Of a stretch of DNA of 64,000 nt, positions 49,312 to 58,960 are shown in pieces. Origin of the DNA: Gp6-AA40 sp963772955 (GTDB lineage: Bacteria; Acidobacteriota; Vicinamibacteria; Vicinamibacterales; UBA2999); contig CAVYZF010000003.1 of NCBI GenBank assembly GCA_963772955.1, positions 124,001 through 188,000 of the forward strand. The letters run 5' to 3'. The position numbers and the translations under genes are program-made. The notes beneath the pieces are model-generated. The model had not been told where the DNA came from. It saw only the letters and a list, made by a program, of their open reading frames with translations, and searched no databases. Each line of letters starts with the position of its first letter. The first letter of the stretch is position 1.

Positions 49312-49875
49312 TCAGAGTCGGACGAGCACTACACCAGTCACGACGCCAAGCAGCAGTCCGACCATCAGTTCGTGCGCGCGATGACGGCCGAGAGCCAGTC
49401 GCGACCAGAACATCAGCGGGATCAGTCCGATGAGTGCCCAGCCAATCCACGAGCCGATGAGAGACAAAGCCGTCGCCGTGAGCGCCACGAACGCTACGTG
49501 CAGCGATAGCTTGACCCACTGAGTCAGGATTGCAGCGAGCAGCAGAAATGCGGTCACGACGAACATGCCGCGCACCAGGTACGAGTGCGGGTCATTGAGA
49601 AGCAGCCATCCGAGGGCGGCCACAAGACCAGCTAGCGCGACAACGAATAGCAGCGGTCGCTCTGACGGCTTCGAGGCATCGACATTCGACCACCGGCCGC
49701 GACGGACCTGGCCCACCATCAGGACCGCAATCGGCACGATGACGGCGACCGCCACCACGAGGGCGGTTTGCATCGCCGTGCCAGACGATTGGCGCACCGC
49801 GGGCACGACAATCAGCAATGCGACCATGACAAACGGATGCGCGAGGACAGAGACCCATCGAGCGATCGTCGTCAT
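49312..49875 (-). CDS. PAP2-like integral membrane phosphatase family protein
   Basis: 187 residues from ATG 49875, which overlaps the upstream permease stop by four bases. Five or six membrane helices. Weak PAP2 signatures: KPSERPLL for KxxxxxxRP, a His in KLSLHVAF, and SRLALGRHRAHELM for SRxxxxxHxxxD, with the last Asp changed. The family dephosphorylates lipid phosphates or undecaprenyl-PP at the membrane. The altered motifs mean activity is uncertain. It is the last gene of the ABC-permease unit. Confidence 0.75.
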   Translation of the reverse strand: MTTIARWVSVLAHPFVMVALLIVVPAVRQSSGTAMQTALVVAVAVIVPIAVLMVGQVRRGRWSNVDASKPSERPLLFVVALAGLVAALGWLLLNDPHSYLVRGMFVVTAFLLLAAILTQWVKLSLHVAFVALTATALSLIGSWIGWALIGLIPLMFWSRLALGRHRAHELMVGLLLGVVTGVVLVRL

Positions 49876-52679
49876 CGACTGTCCCACAGCTCCAGCGTGA
49901 CCGCGCGTTGCGCAGGCTCATCGTCAAACGTGAGCTGAGGGCTGCTCGCGCTCGCCCAGGCAATGGCACGCGTGACACCTATCCAGATCACGCACAGACC
50001 GCCGAGCATCGCCGCGTAGGTCGTCGGGTCTTGAAGGGCGTCACGCTCGACACTCGCGGCTCTCATGACGATGGGCAAAAGCACCAGGGCAGCGGCGCAT
50101 ACGACCACGTTGATGTGCGACTTGCCCGGCAGATAGGAACAGGCACAGGGAATCTTCAGCGCACCGATGAGAGCGACCTCTACGAGAATGACGCCGAACA
50201 CTCCGAGCGCAACAAGGTGCCCGAGCGCCGGCTGCCACGGCCAACGAGCGAGGAGCACAACGGCCCATAGCGTCAGGACCGGCGCGATCGACACGATCGC
50301 GAGCGCCCGGCGGCGCGCCTTCAAGACTTGCGTCGCGCCTGCATTGGGAACGATTCGAAAGATCCAATTCGAGTGGAGGTCACGCGGCATCGCGAAGGCG
50401 AGCCTCGCAGCCAGGACGGCCAACCCCATCATCACCATGCTCGAGACGATGAGGGGCCCGCTCGTCTCGAGCCATGTGTCGCCGCCGGGGACCTCGGCGA
50501 ATTGCTGGCCGCGCGGGCTCTTCACGAACACGATGGCGATGGCGATGGCCACGCCCCAATAGAACGCAAGAATCATCCGATGCTGGGCGCTGCGAAACAC
50601 GGTCCTGATACTGAACTGCCCGACCGCGCTTTGTAACCTGGTTCCGAACGTGGGCAGCAAAAGGAGTGGGGCCGACGTGACCGTCACGTCAGGTTGTTCC
50701 GCGACCTGGCGAAGTGTGCGGACGTACGAGAGCACGCAGACCAACGCAGTGCTAGAGACGACGGCTCCGAGACCGAGCCAGGCACTCGCGGCCAGAGGCG
50801 CGAGCGCCGGCGATCCATTGAGCCCCTGCAACATGCCAAGGAACCAGAGCGACGGTGACGCAGACCAGGCTCCTCCGCTCTGCGCCGCACGAAGGACCTC
50901 TGGCCTGATCACCATCGGCTGAAGAAGGTACGTGCCGATGACCAGACAGAACACCGCCAATTGCAGCCACGACGACACACGCAGGAAATAGCGTCGCGAG
51001 AGGAATGCGGCCGCGACGCCTTGCACCGTCATCGCGAGGCCGAGCGTGAAGATGCTTGCCGCGATCATCGTGATCCAATAGGCGACGAACAGCCTGACTC
51101 CTCGATACACACCGCCGGCCGGTGGAATCGCAATCATCACAAGCGACACCGCTGGCGTGCCATCGAGGCGCGCGCGAATGTGTTCGCCGATCGTTTCCGC
51201 AGACACAGCGGTACCAGGGCCGACGTTCGAGAGCACAACTACGGCGACATCGTCTTTCGGATTGAAGAACGTGTCGGCGGTGAAGCCACGCAGCGATCCT
51301 CCGTGCTCCAGGACACCTGAATCCGAGTCGACCCACCAGGCGAGAGCGATGTCGCGGTCCGCATTCATGCGCGAATGAACCTGGTGCGAGGAGATGAGCG
51401 CCCTCGACAGCGTTCCTGCATCGACTCTCTCGGGATGGAGATTGGCCTCCAGCCACTTCAGCATGTCGAGCGCGGTTGAGTGCAGTCCGCCGGCCCCGGC
51501 GAGAACGTCGAAATCCCAAGCCGCGATCGGTCGGCGATAGTCGTCGTGGCCCCGCACCCGGCGGCGCTGCTGGCCCAGCGACAGATCGATCGCCGTGTCG
51601 TTCATCCCGAGTGGTTCGGCGATCACCTGACGAAGAAGCGCCGCGTAGTCCACGCCGGCCCGCTGACTGAGCGCGTGACCGAGCAGCCCGAACCCGAGGT
51701 TGCTGTAAACGAACGGCGCATCGGCCCTCCGGTCGAGACCGCGACCGCGCAGGAAGTTGTATAGCTTGGCGACGTCGAAGTCGGCGGCGGGATTGGCAGG
51801 ATCTACGGGCCGGAAGCTCGCGGGCATCGGCGGAAGACCGGACCGATGCGTGACCAGGTCGCGCAACCGGATTTCATTCCCGGCAGGACGAGGCACACGT
51901 GCCGAAGGAATCAGCTCTCGAACGGGCTCATCGAGTCGAACGACTCCCCTCTCGACCATCTCGGCAAGCAACAAGCCGGTGAACGGCTTCGTCGCCGATC
52001 CGATCTGAAAGATTGAGTCAGGTGCCGCAGCGCCGTAGCTGAAAACGCGACGCACTCCGCGTTGATAGATGCCCACGGACACGCCGCCACCGGCGCCTGG
52101 TGCCAGAGGACCAGTGCGGAGGGCATTCTCCAGGTCGCGGCCCATCACCGACTGAAGATCCGCCGCAGCAACTGCCGGCATCGCGGCGTCGTCCATATGT
52201 CGCGGCACCTGAATTGCGGCTACGTGAGAAGTGCCATTGATCGCCAGCGGCCAAAGCAGGCCGGCCGCCACGTGTAGCGCGAGAACAGTGACACCGACAG
52301 CCGTGGCAACAGCGGCGAGCTTCGCGAACAGGATCGTGTGCGCTCGAATTGGCAACGGCCCGAGCACAAGCACATCGCGCTGACCGGGCAACATCGCGCT
52401 CCAGCTCAAGACCGCGAAGAGACCGACGACGAGCATCGTGGTCGCGATCAGGAAGTGCTCGACGGTCCAGGCAAACGACACTCGACCGAATGCAGTGGCG
52501 TTGGCGGCGCCGATGCTGAAGGCAGGAAGGCAGAAGCACACGCTGACGCACACGAGCAACGCAACGATCTGCAGCAGCAGCTGGCTTGCGTCTCCCTTCG
52601 CATGCGTGGACAACAGATCTCTGTCCACGACGGAGAGGAGAAAGTCGCGATAGAGGGCGCGAAGCTGGCGCTTCGTCAT
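49872..52679 (-). CDS. ABC transporter membrane protein with inserted serine beta-lactamase-like domain
   Basis: 935 residues. Residues 1-150 hold several helices of an ABC-type permease (RALYRDFLLSVVDRDLLSTH cytoplasmic start, then LLLQIVALLVCVSVCFCLPAF, TMLVVGLFAVLSWSAML, TAVGVTVLALHVAAGLLWPL). Residues about 170-505 are a class-C beta-lactamase/DD-peptidase fold with SATK (Ser228, Lys231), YSN (325-327) and HGG (459-461). From 525 the permease resumes with about ten helices (FVAYWITMIAASIFTLGLAM, LQLAVFCLVIGTYLLQP). The insertion falls in one extracytoplasmic loop. It starts two bases after its ATPase stop, so both form one transporter. Confidence 0.88.
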   Translation of the reverse strand: MTKRQLRALYRDFLLSVVDRDLLSTHAKGDASQLLLQIVALLVCVSVCFCLPAFSIGAANATAFGRVSFAWTVEHFLIATTMLVVGLFAVLSWSAMLPGQRDVLVLGPLPIRAHTILFAKLAAVATAVGVTVLALHVAAGLLWPLAINGTSHVAAIQVPRHMDDAAMPAVAAADLQSVMGRDLENALRTGPLAPGAGGGVSVGIYQRGVRRVFSYGAAAPDSIFQIGSATKPFTGLLLAEMVERGVVRLDEPVRELIPSARVPRPAGNEIRLRDLVTHRSGLPPMPASFRPVDPANPAADFDVAKLYNFLRGRGLDRRADAPFVYSNLGFGLLGHALSQRAGVDYAALLRQVIAEPLGMNDTAIDLSLGQQRRRVRGHDDYRRPIAAWDFDVLAGAGGLHSTALDMLKWLEANLHPERVDAGTLSRALISSHQVHSRMNADRDIALAWWVDSDSGVLEHGGSLRGFTADTFFNPKDDVAVVVLSNVGPGTAVSAETIGEHIRARLDGTPAVSLVMIAIPPAGGVYRGVRLFVAYWITMIAASIFTLGLAMTVQGVAAAFLSRRYFLRVSSWLQLAVFCLVIGTYLLQPMVIRPEVLRAAQSGGAWSASPSLWFLGMLQGLNGSPALAPLAASAWLGLGAVVSSTALVCVLSYVRTLRQVAEQPDVTVTSAPLLLLPTFGTRLQSAVGQFSIRTVFRSAQHRMILAFYWGVAIAIAIVFVKSPRGQQFAEVPGGDTWLETSGPLIVSSMVMMGLAVLAARLAFAMPRDLHSNWIFRIVPNAGATQVLKARRRALAIVSIAPVLTLWAVVLLARWPWQPALGHLVALGVFGVILVEVALIGALKIPCACSYLPGKSHINVVVCAAALVLLPIVMRAASVERDALQDPTTYAAMLGGLCVIWIGVTRAIAWASASSPQLTFDDEPAQRAVTLELWDSR

Positions 52680-52680
52680 G

Positions 52681-53445
52681 TCAGGCGCCGATCAGATCGG
52701 CGATCTGACGCGAGACCGCCGCGGTGTCGCGGTCGGACGCGAGTTGCGCGAAGATGCCTTCGAGCGTCGACACTGCCATCAGCGAACGTAGCCGCGCAAT
52801 CGAATCGTCTGCGACGACCTTCCCGCGATGCAGAATCACGACGTGCGACGAGATGCGCTCGACCGTCTCGAGCTCGTGTGAGCTGAAGAGGACCACCTTG
52901 CCACGGGACGCGAGCTCCTGAATCAAGTCGCGCAACACCAGCGCGGATCCGACATCCAGACCCGAGAAGGGCTCATCGAGCAGCAGCAGATCGGGGTTGT
53001 GCAGAAGCGCAGCGGCCAGAAGAACCTTCTGACGCATGCCTTTCGAATACGCCGCGATCGACACGTGGCGATCGTCGTAGAGCGCCAGAAGTCGAAGGAG
53101 CCCGTCGATGCGATCGGCCGTCTGCCGGTCCGACAGATCGCGCAACTGACCGACCATGACGAGATACTCGAGACCTGAAAGATGGGCGTAGAGGTGCGGC
53201 TCTTCTGGCATATAGCCGACACCCTGTTTCCAGGCGACGATGTCCTGCTCGATCGATCGCCCGTCGAACGCGATGTCGCCAGAGGTCGCCTCAATCAGCC
53301 CGACGATCATCTTCATCGTCGTCGACTTGCCAGAGCCGTTGGGCCCCAGGTAGCCGGTGACCTCGCCGGCGCGGGCGCGGAAGCTGACGTTGTCAACAGC
53401 GAGGCTGCCGCCAAATCGTTTGCAGACGTTGCGCAGTTCCAGCAT
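52681..53445 (-). CDS. ABC transporter ATP-binding protein for the beta-lactamase-fused permease
   Basis: 254 residues from ATG 53445 (53463 is an alternative). Single ATPase domain: Walker A GPNGSGKST, Q-loop region YMPEEPHLY, signature YSKGMRQKV, Walker B LLLLDEPFSGLD, and the switch His in SSHELE. It resembles exporter ATPases of the ABC-2/NatA group. The stop is followed after one base by the ATG of the membrane protein, so they are translated together. With only one permease gene the complex is probably a homodimer of both subunits. Confidence 0.92.
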   Translation of the reverse strand: MLELRNVCKRFGGSLAVDNVSFRARAGEVTGYLGPNGSGKSTTMKMIVGLIEATSGDIAFDGRSIEQDIVAWKQGVGYMPEEPHLYAHLSGLEYLVMVGQLRDLSDRQTADRIDGLLRLLALYDDRHVSIAAYSKGMRQKVLLAAALLHNPDLLLLDEPFSGLDVGSALVLRDLIQELASRGKVVLFSSHELETVERISSHVVILHRGKVVADDSIARLRSLMAVSTLEGIFAQLASDRDTAAVSRQIADLIGA

Positions 53446-53475
53446 GGCTGGAGTCTTGGACACCGGCGAGGCGAG

Positions 53476-53841
53476 TCAGTTCCGGGGCCGTGGCGATTTC
53501 TTCTTGGGCTTCTCGTTCGCGAAGCGCAACGCCATCCCAAGCAGATCGCGCAACGCGTCACGATGGACGCGAGAGAGCCGCACGACCACTGACGGATAGG
53601 GAGCGTAATGGTCAGTCACGTAGTACACGTCGGGCTCGGCCGCGATCAATTCGTCGCGTTGTGAGAAGGGGATCTTCACAACCAGCGAGTTCGGCTCTGC
53701 AGACTTGCTGATCGCCTGACAGGCGATCATCTTGCCCCGAACCTTGAACGACGTGGCGCCGTACGAGGTGCTTTGCTCGACAGCGGGCAACGCCAGCGCG
53801 AGCTCGCAGACGACGTCGAGGCTGACAGTCTTTCGTGGCAT
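53476..53841 (-). CDS. MmcQ/YjbR family protein
   Basis: 121 residues of the YjbR/CyaY-like fold: CELALALPAVEQSTSYGATSFKVRGKMIAC, then SLVVKIPFSQRDELI, PDVYYVTDHYAPYPSVVVRLSRV. The C-terminus is lysine-rich (KPKKKSPRPR), as in DNA- or nucleic-acid-binding members. Function is unknown. It lies 30 bp upstream of the ABC ATPase on the same strand. Confidence 0.88.
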   Translation of the reverse strand: MPRKTVSLDVVCELALALPAVEQSTSYGATSFKVRGKMIACQAISKSAEPNSLVVKIPFSQRDELIAAEPDVYYVTDHYAPYPSVVVRLSRVHRDALRDLLGMALRFANEKPKKKSPRPRN

Positions 53842-54015
53842 ATACCTACTGCCTCGGCGCCTGGATGCGCATCATCTCGTTGCCGCCACGCTGGACTCGT
53901 ACGGTACGGGCTCGATCGACACCTCGTGGCCGGCTGCTCGGATTATGGCGCCGGTTGCGTCTGACGCCCAATTGACAGAACATTAGGGCGAACCGTCGAA
54001 CGCAGGGAGCGAATC

Positions 54016-55176
54016 ATGACGATGCAGAGCACACGCCGGGGCATTCTCAAGGGTGGATTGGCAGTGGCCGGGCTGAGCGCTTTCGACTTGCCCGAATGGG
54101 TGCTCCCCGTGATGGCTCAGGGCGAGGCAATCGTCCCGTTCACCGATCTTCCTGCGAACACGCCGGCGCCGGCGGCCGATCGCCGGCTGCTCGACGTCCG
54201 GACCATCGAAGGCCCGCTCACGCCGAGAGATTCATTCTTCACCACGCAGCATTACGGACACCCGGACGTCGACCCGAACGCGTTCCGTCTCAAGGTGTCC
54301 GGCATGGTGAACAAGCCGTTGGCGCTCTCGCTCGACGATCTGAAGAAGATGAAGAGCACCCAGATCAACTTTGGCTTCGAGTGCTCAGGCAATCGTCGTC
54401 CGCTGCAAGGGCTGTGCAGCAACGGCCATTGGACCGGCGTACCACTGAAGACGGTGCTCGATCAGGCCGGCGTGAAGAGCGATGCGAAGGAGTTCGTCTT
54501 TTTCGGTGCCGACCGCGGCGACGAGGAAGTCGAGTTCCGCACGCAGAAGTTCACGGTCAACCAGCAGTTCGGCCGGAGCCTCTCGCGCGAGAAGGCGTTC
54601 TCCGGCGAACCGATCCTGGCTTACCTCATGAACGATGAGCCGCTCACCAAGCACCAGGGCTTCCCGCTGCGGCTGATCGTGCCTGGCTGGTACGGCGTTG
54701 CCAACGTCAAGTGGCTGTCAGAGATTCACGCGCAGGAGGATCAGTACCTCGGCAAGTATCAGGCGCGCTGGTACCGAACGCTCCGCGGCGAGATGATCAA
54801 CGGCGAGATGAAATGGACCGAGGCCGCGGTGACCAGCATGCAGCTGAAGTCGTTCGTCGCGCGCGTCTCGCGCTCGGGCGACAAGTTCACGGCCCGTGGC
54901 GTGATCCTCAACGACGGCACACCGATCAAGTCCGTCGAAGTCAAAGTGGACGAGGGTCCGTGGCAGCAGGCGACGATCGACAAGGCCACCACCGACAAAT
55001 TCTCCTGGAAGCTGTTCTCCTATTCGTGGACTGGCACGACGCCAGGCGAGCACATCGTCGTCTCGCGCGTGACCGACGTCAACGGACTGGTGCAGCCTAC
55101 GGAAAAGGATCTGGAGAACAAGAAGACCTTCCTCGAGGACAACTCGCAGTACCCGAGGAAGATCATGGTGGCGTGA
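54016..55176 (+). CDS. Sulfite-oxidase-like molybdopterin oxidoreductase
   Basis: 386 residues from ATG 54016 with GGGAGCGA upstream. A TAT-type N-terminus (STRRGILKGGLAVAGLSAF) precedes the Moco domain: FTTQHYGHPDVD, LDDLKKMKSTQINFGFECSGNRR with the molybdenum-ligand Cys123, and LRLIVPGWYGVANVKWL; the C-terminal dimerisation domain is Ig-like (GEHIVVSRVTDVNG). The family oxidises sulfite or reduces oxidised methionine or other S/N-oxides. No haem domain is present, so an external cytochrome is needed; the electron partner is not in the immediate neighbourhood. Confidence 0.92.
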   Translation: MTMQSTRRGILKGGLAVAGLSAFDLPEWVLPVMAQGEAIVPFTDLPANTPAPAADRRLLDVRTIEGPLTPRDSFFTTQHYGHPDVDPNAFRLKVSGMVNKPLALSLDDLKKMKSTQINFGFECSGNRRPLQGLCSNGHWTGVPLKTVLDQAGVKSDAKEFVFFGADRGDEEVEFRTQKFTVNQQFGRSLSREKAFSGEPILAYLMNDEPLTKHQGFPLRLIVPGWYGVANVKWLSEIHAQEDQYLGKYQARWYRTLRGEMINGEMKWTEAAVTSMQLKSFVARVSRSGDKFTARGVILNDGTPIKSVEVKVDEGPWQQATIDKATTDKFSWKLFSYSWTGTTPGEHIVVSRVTDVNGLVQPTEKDLENKKTFLEDNSQYPRKIMVA

Positions 55177-55178
55177 GG

Positions 55179-58100
55179 TCAGGTCACCTTCATCACGACG
55201 AACGTCAGATCGTCGTACTGCTCAGCGTCTTCGATCCATTCCTTCAGCTCGGACGAGATTCGCACGCGGATCTCGTCCGCTGACAGGTGGGCCACCTCCG
55301 CAAGCAGCGCCTTCAACCTGTCCTCGCCGAATTCGTCGTTGTCGGGGTTGTGCGCCTCGGTGACGCCGTCCGTGTACGCGAGGAGCACGTCGCCCGAGCA
55401 CAGATCGACGGTCGCCTCCTCGTACGTCATTCCCGGCAGCATCCCGACGACAGCGCCGCCGGTCGAGAGTTCTTCGAGCAGCGCCTCTTCCCCGGCCGGG
55501 GAACCCACCGTCCGCCGTGCGCGCACGAGGTACGGTGGGTTGTGTCCGGCGTTGACGTATCTCAGCTGACGGCGATCGGGGTCGACCTGGGCGTAGAAGA
55601 ACGTCGCGTACTTGTTGCCCGGCGTCGTGCGGTACAGGAACTCGTTCATGCGCTCGGCAAGCCGCGGCAGCGAGATGTCGCCATCTGACGCGATGATCCG
55701 CAGCGACGCCTGAACGACGGACATGATGAGCGCCGCCGCCACACCCTTGCCCGACACGTCAGCGAGTGCGACTCCAATCCGCGAATCGCCCACCTGGATG
55801 AAGTCGTAATAGTCGCCGCCGATGCTTCGTGCCGGCACGCTGACCGCGGCGAACTCGGCGATGTTCGCCACGGGCGGAGCTGATGGCAGCAGCCGTTTCT
55901 GCACTTCGGCCGCCAGCGCCAGGTCACGACGAAGCGCCTCCTGCCCAACCACTCGATCGGTCAGCCGTGCGTTCTCCATCATCAAGGCAAACTGGTCCGC
56001 GCAATTCCGCAGCACGTGCCTCTCCATCGCGCCGAACCGGACATCATCGCGCAGCGGCCCCAGGAGCAGAATGCCCATGACTTCGGTTCGAGTCCGAAGA
56101 GGCACGGCGATGCGAACGTCACGCTGCGCGAGATCGCGGATCTCGTCAAGGCGCTCGGGCCTGTTCGCCGCCGCCCATTCCGCCAATGCGCCGAGCTCAT
56201 CACGCTCGAACGGCAACGGCATCGGGTAGGCCGCAAGCCGGCCTGCGAGAAATCCGTCTGCCGGCGCGCTCCATTCGCGCGAAGCAAAGGGGCCGATCGC
56301 GGCGCGGCCGCGATACGCACCGTCCACTTTCTCGAGCAGGACACCCGATTCGACGCCAATCCGCTCACAGAGAGTTGCCAGCGCGCTGCGCAGCGCCTCG
56401 TCGAAGGAATCCGCTGCTCGAGCGGCCGCAACGAACTCGGTGAGGAGCGTCGGCGGCATCTGCGCAGACGCTCCGAGGATGACCGCTCCCCTGACGTCCT
56501 CCATCGCGCGCCGGAAGCGTCGGCGCATCGACTGCCAGGATGAGGACTCGTCGCGAATGGCGACCATCGGTGACAGGAGGCTCGCCCGCCATGCCGGCAC
56601 ACACGAGGCCGCCACGGAGATGAACGCAACGACGCCGATCGACAACGCAAACGGCACCCAGGTCACGTCGCGAATCGCGAGGGCTCGAGCGAGCACCGTG
56701 ACGCCGCCAACCAGCGCCAGCCCGCCAACGGCCATACCGGTCACGGTCATCCTCAAACCACCGCCAACCACCATCCTCATCAGATCGCGGCCGACGGCGC
56801 CAAGCGCCATACGCGTACCCAGTTCGACCGTCCGCTGGCGAACGCCGTACGAGACGACGCCGTAGATGCCGAGCGTCGCCATGAGCAGGGCCCCCAGCCC
56901 GAAAAACGTCATCACCAGCGAGCTGACACGTTCGAGCTGCAGCGAGTCCTGGACGATGTCCGTCATCAGCCGCTCGTCGTGAATCGCGAGTGTCCGATCG
57001 ACGTTCTGCACGGCACGTCGAACGTCCGGAAGAATTCGATCGGACGGGAGCGACGAGCGCACGACGACATACATCGGATTGACCGGGATGAGCGCAGAAA
57101 GAAGATAGAGCTCGGCCTCAGGCACCTTGTTGAGGCCGTCGTTGCGGACATCGGCGATGACGCCGACCACTTGAAATCGATTCCCGTCGGGCCGATTCAA
57201 CCGACCCGTCATCCCAACCGGATTCCGGTCCGGCCAGTACCGATTGACTGCCGCCTGGTTGACGACGGCATACAACAGGTCTTCGCTCGTGTCGGCTTCG
57301 GTGAGAAAGCGGCCGGCACGTAGCGGGATGCCCATCGCCGGAAGGAAGCCAGGAGTGACAAAGAGAAAACTGACACGACGGCCTTCGTCCCCGGGCGGCC
57401 GCCCCTCGACGTACACGGTTCCACCCATGCAGCACCCGTCGAGTGGCAACTGATTCACCACCCCCGCGCTGGTCACACCGGGCACGGCCTCGAGCGCTTC
57501 GATCAACCGCTTTTGAAACGGCACGAGCGCCCCCGCTCCCGCAACTCGCCCCGGCGCGCTGAGCTGAAACGTCAGGAGGTTGCTGGGATCGAAGCCGGTA
57601 GGAACGCGGCCCAGATTGCGAAGATGCACGACGAGGATGGCGGACACCGTCAGCAGTGTGAACGCCAAAGCGATCTCCGCAATAACGAGTGCCTGCGACA
57701 CTTTGCGAACAGGACTGGCAGCCGACGCGCGCACACCCTCGGTGAGCACGGCATTCGGCGGAGTGCGTAACGCCTGCCAGAGCGGTGCGAGGCTGGCGAG
57801 CGCGCTTGCGACAAAGGCCATCGCGACCGCAAACGCGAGGACCGCCCAGTCAATCCTCAGTTCATCGGCGAAGGGCACGTACTCCGAGCCGGCGACGACG
57901 ATGAGGCGAACGAGCACGACGCTCAACGCGACGCCCGCGGCTGCGCCGATCAATGACACGACGGCGCTCTCAGCGAGATATCGAAGTGCCAGGTGCGCGC
58001 GACCGGCACCGAGCGCCACGCGAATCGCCGTCTCACGGGCTCGCGCCACCGACCGTGCGAGCAGCAGCGTTGCCACGTTCGCGCAGGCGATCAGTAGCAG

Positions 58101-58916
58101 GAGACCGGCAGCGCCGAACAGCACCATCAACGTCGATTGCAGGTCGGTCAGTGTCTGCCGCCTCAGGTCCATGACGACAGCCGTGTACATCGGACGCGAC
58201 GCGGGATCGGCACGCGCGATGTCTGCGGCCACACGCGCCACATCTGCCTGCGCTTGTTGCACGGAGACCCCCGGCTTGCGTCTGGCGTTCGCGAAATAGA
58301 CTCCCTGGTCTGGGCGCTGGCCCTTCCCTGTCGGATCGAGAGCGATCCAGATCTCGAATGGCAGGCGGCCGGTGGTGGTACCGAAAACGGGAAACTGGAA
58401 TTCCCGGGGCATGACTCCAGTGATCGTGAACTGACGATCGTCGAGGGTGATCGGCTTTCCCACGATGTTCGCGTCGTTGCCAAGCCGCATCCACAGTGCG
58501 TTGGAGATCACCGCGCCCTGCTCGTCGACGAACCATTGACCCAGGCTCGGCACTCCGAGACTTCGCGCCAGCGACGGTGTCAGTTCCGCTCCGGCGAGAT
58601 ACTGCGGCTCGCCAGGCGCGGTCAGGTTGAAGTTCGCGAGGCGGAACCAGCCGAAGACGTCGAAGCTGGTTGTCCGGGCCTGATATTCGATGAGATCGGG
58701 GAACGGGCTGGAGGAGTAGCGGCCAGGCTCATCGCTCCGGGCGCCATAGATGGCGACGAAGCGCTCGCTTTGTGGGAACGGCAACGGCTTCAGCATCACG
58801 CCGTTGATCACGGTGAAGATCGCGGTCGTCGACCCGATCCCCACGGTCAGGGCGACGATGGCGAGCAGGGCGACGCCCTGGGCACCCCTCCACGACCGCC
58901 ACGCGGACAGGATCAC
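55179..58916 (-). CDS. ADOP-type MacB/FtsX permease fused to GAF and SpoIIE phosphatase
   Basis: 1,245 residues in one uninterrupted frame. Residues 1-790 are a complete ADOP permease: TM1 at about 15-37, MacB core with the first FtsX block (265-385, LLLLIACANVATLLLARSV), second core and second FtsX block (665-785, ALLMATLGIYGVVSYGV, ending RASLLSPMVAIRDE). A linker leads to GAF (about 825-985, VPLRTRTEVMGILLLG) and a PPM/SpoIIE phosphatase (about 1015-1243) with GGDYYDF (Asp1035), ALADVSGKG (Asp1053), AGHNPPYL and YTDGVTEA; metal ligands are kept. GTG 58916 has GGAGGAAGGG upstream. This joins transmembrane mechanotransmission with cytoplasmic dephosphorylation. It is divergent from corA (44 bp). 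Confidence 0.93.
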   Translation of the reverse strand: MILSAWRSWRGAQGVALLAIVALTVGIGSTTAIFTVINGVMLKPLPFPQSERFVAIYGARSDEPGRYSSSPFPDLIEYQARTTSFDVFGWFRLANFNLTAPGEPQYLAGAELTPSLARSLGVPSLGQWFVDEQGAVISNALWMRLGNDANIVGKPITLDDRQFTITGVMPREFQFPVFGTTTGRLPFEIWIALDPTGKGQRPDQGVYFANARRKPGVSVQQAQADVARVAADIARADPASRPMYTAVVMDLRRQTLTDLQSTLMVLFGAAGLLLLIACANVATLLLARSVARARETAIRVALGAGRAHLALRYLAESAVVSLIGAAAGVALSVVLVRLIVVAGSEYVPFADELRIDWAVLAFAVAMAFVASALASLAPLWQALRTPPNAVLTEGVRASAASPVRKVSQALVIAEIALAFTLLTVSAILVVHLRNLGRVPTGFDPSNLLTFQLSAPGRVAGAGALVPFQKRLIEALEAVPGVTSAGVVNQLPLDGCCMGGTVYVEGRPPGDEGRRVSFLFVTPGFLPAMGIPLRAGRFLTEADTSEDLLYAVVNQAAVNRYWPDRNPVGMTGRLNRPDGNRFQVVGVIADVRNDGLNKVPEAELYLLSALIPVNPMYVVVRSSLPSDRILPDVRRAVQNVDRTLAIHDERLMTDIVQDSLQLERVSSLVMTFFGLGALLMATLGIYGVVSYGVRQRTVELGTRMALGAVGRDLMRMVVGGGLRMTVTGMAVGGLALVGGVTVLARALAIRDVTWVPFALSIGVVAFISVAASCVPAWRASLLSPMVAIRDESSSWQSMRRRFRRAMEDVRGAVILGASAQMPPTLLTEFVAAARAADSFDEALRSALATLCERIGVESGVLLEKVDGAYRGRAAIGPFASREWSAPADGFLAGRLAAYPMPLPFERDELGALAEWAAANRPERLDEIRDLAQRDVRIAVPLRTRTEVMGILLLGPLRDDVRFGAMERHVLRNCADQFALMMENARLTDRVVGQEALRRDLALAAEVQKRLLPSAPPVANIAEFAAVSVPARSIGGDYYDFIQVGDSRIGVALADVSGKGVAAALIMSVVQASLRIIASDGDISLPRLAERMNEFLYRTTPGNKYATFFYAQVDPDRRQLRYVNAGHNPPYLVRARRTVGSPAGEEALLEELSTGGAVVGMLPGMTYEEATVDLCSGDVLLAYTDGVTEAHNPDNDEFGEDRLKALLAEVAHLSADEIRVRISSELKEWIEDAEQYDDLTFVVMKVT

Positions 58917-58960
58917 GGCCCTTCCTCCGCGCCGATTCTCTCATGGAGGGAGTAAGCTGA

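Noticed and set aside
53842..54015. Small plus-strand gene between MmcQ/YjbR and the sulfite-oxidase-like gene
   Set aside because: The frame overlaps the start of the minus-strand gene and its unique part has no recognisable features.
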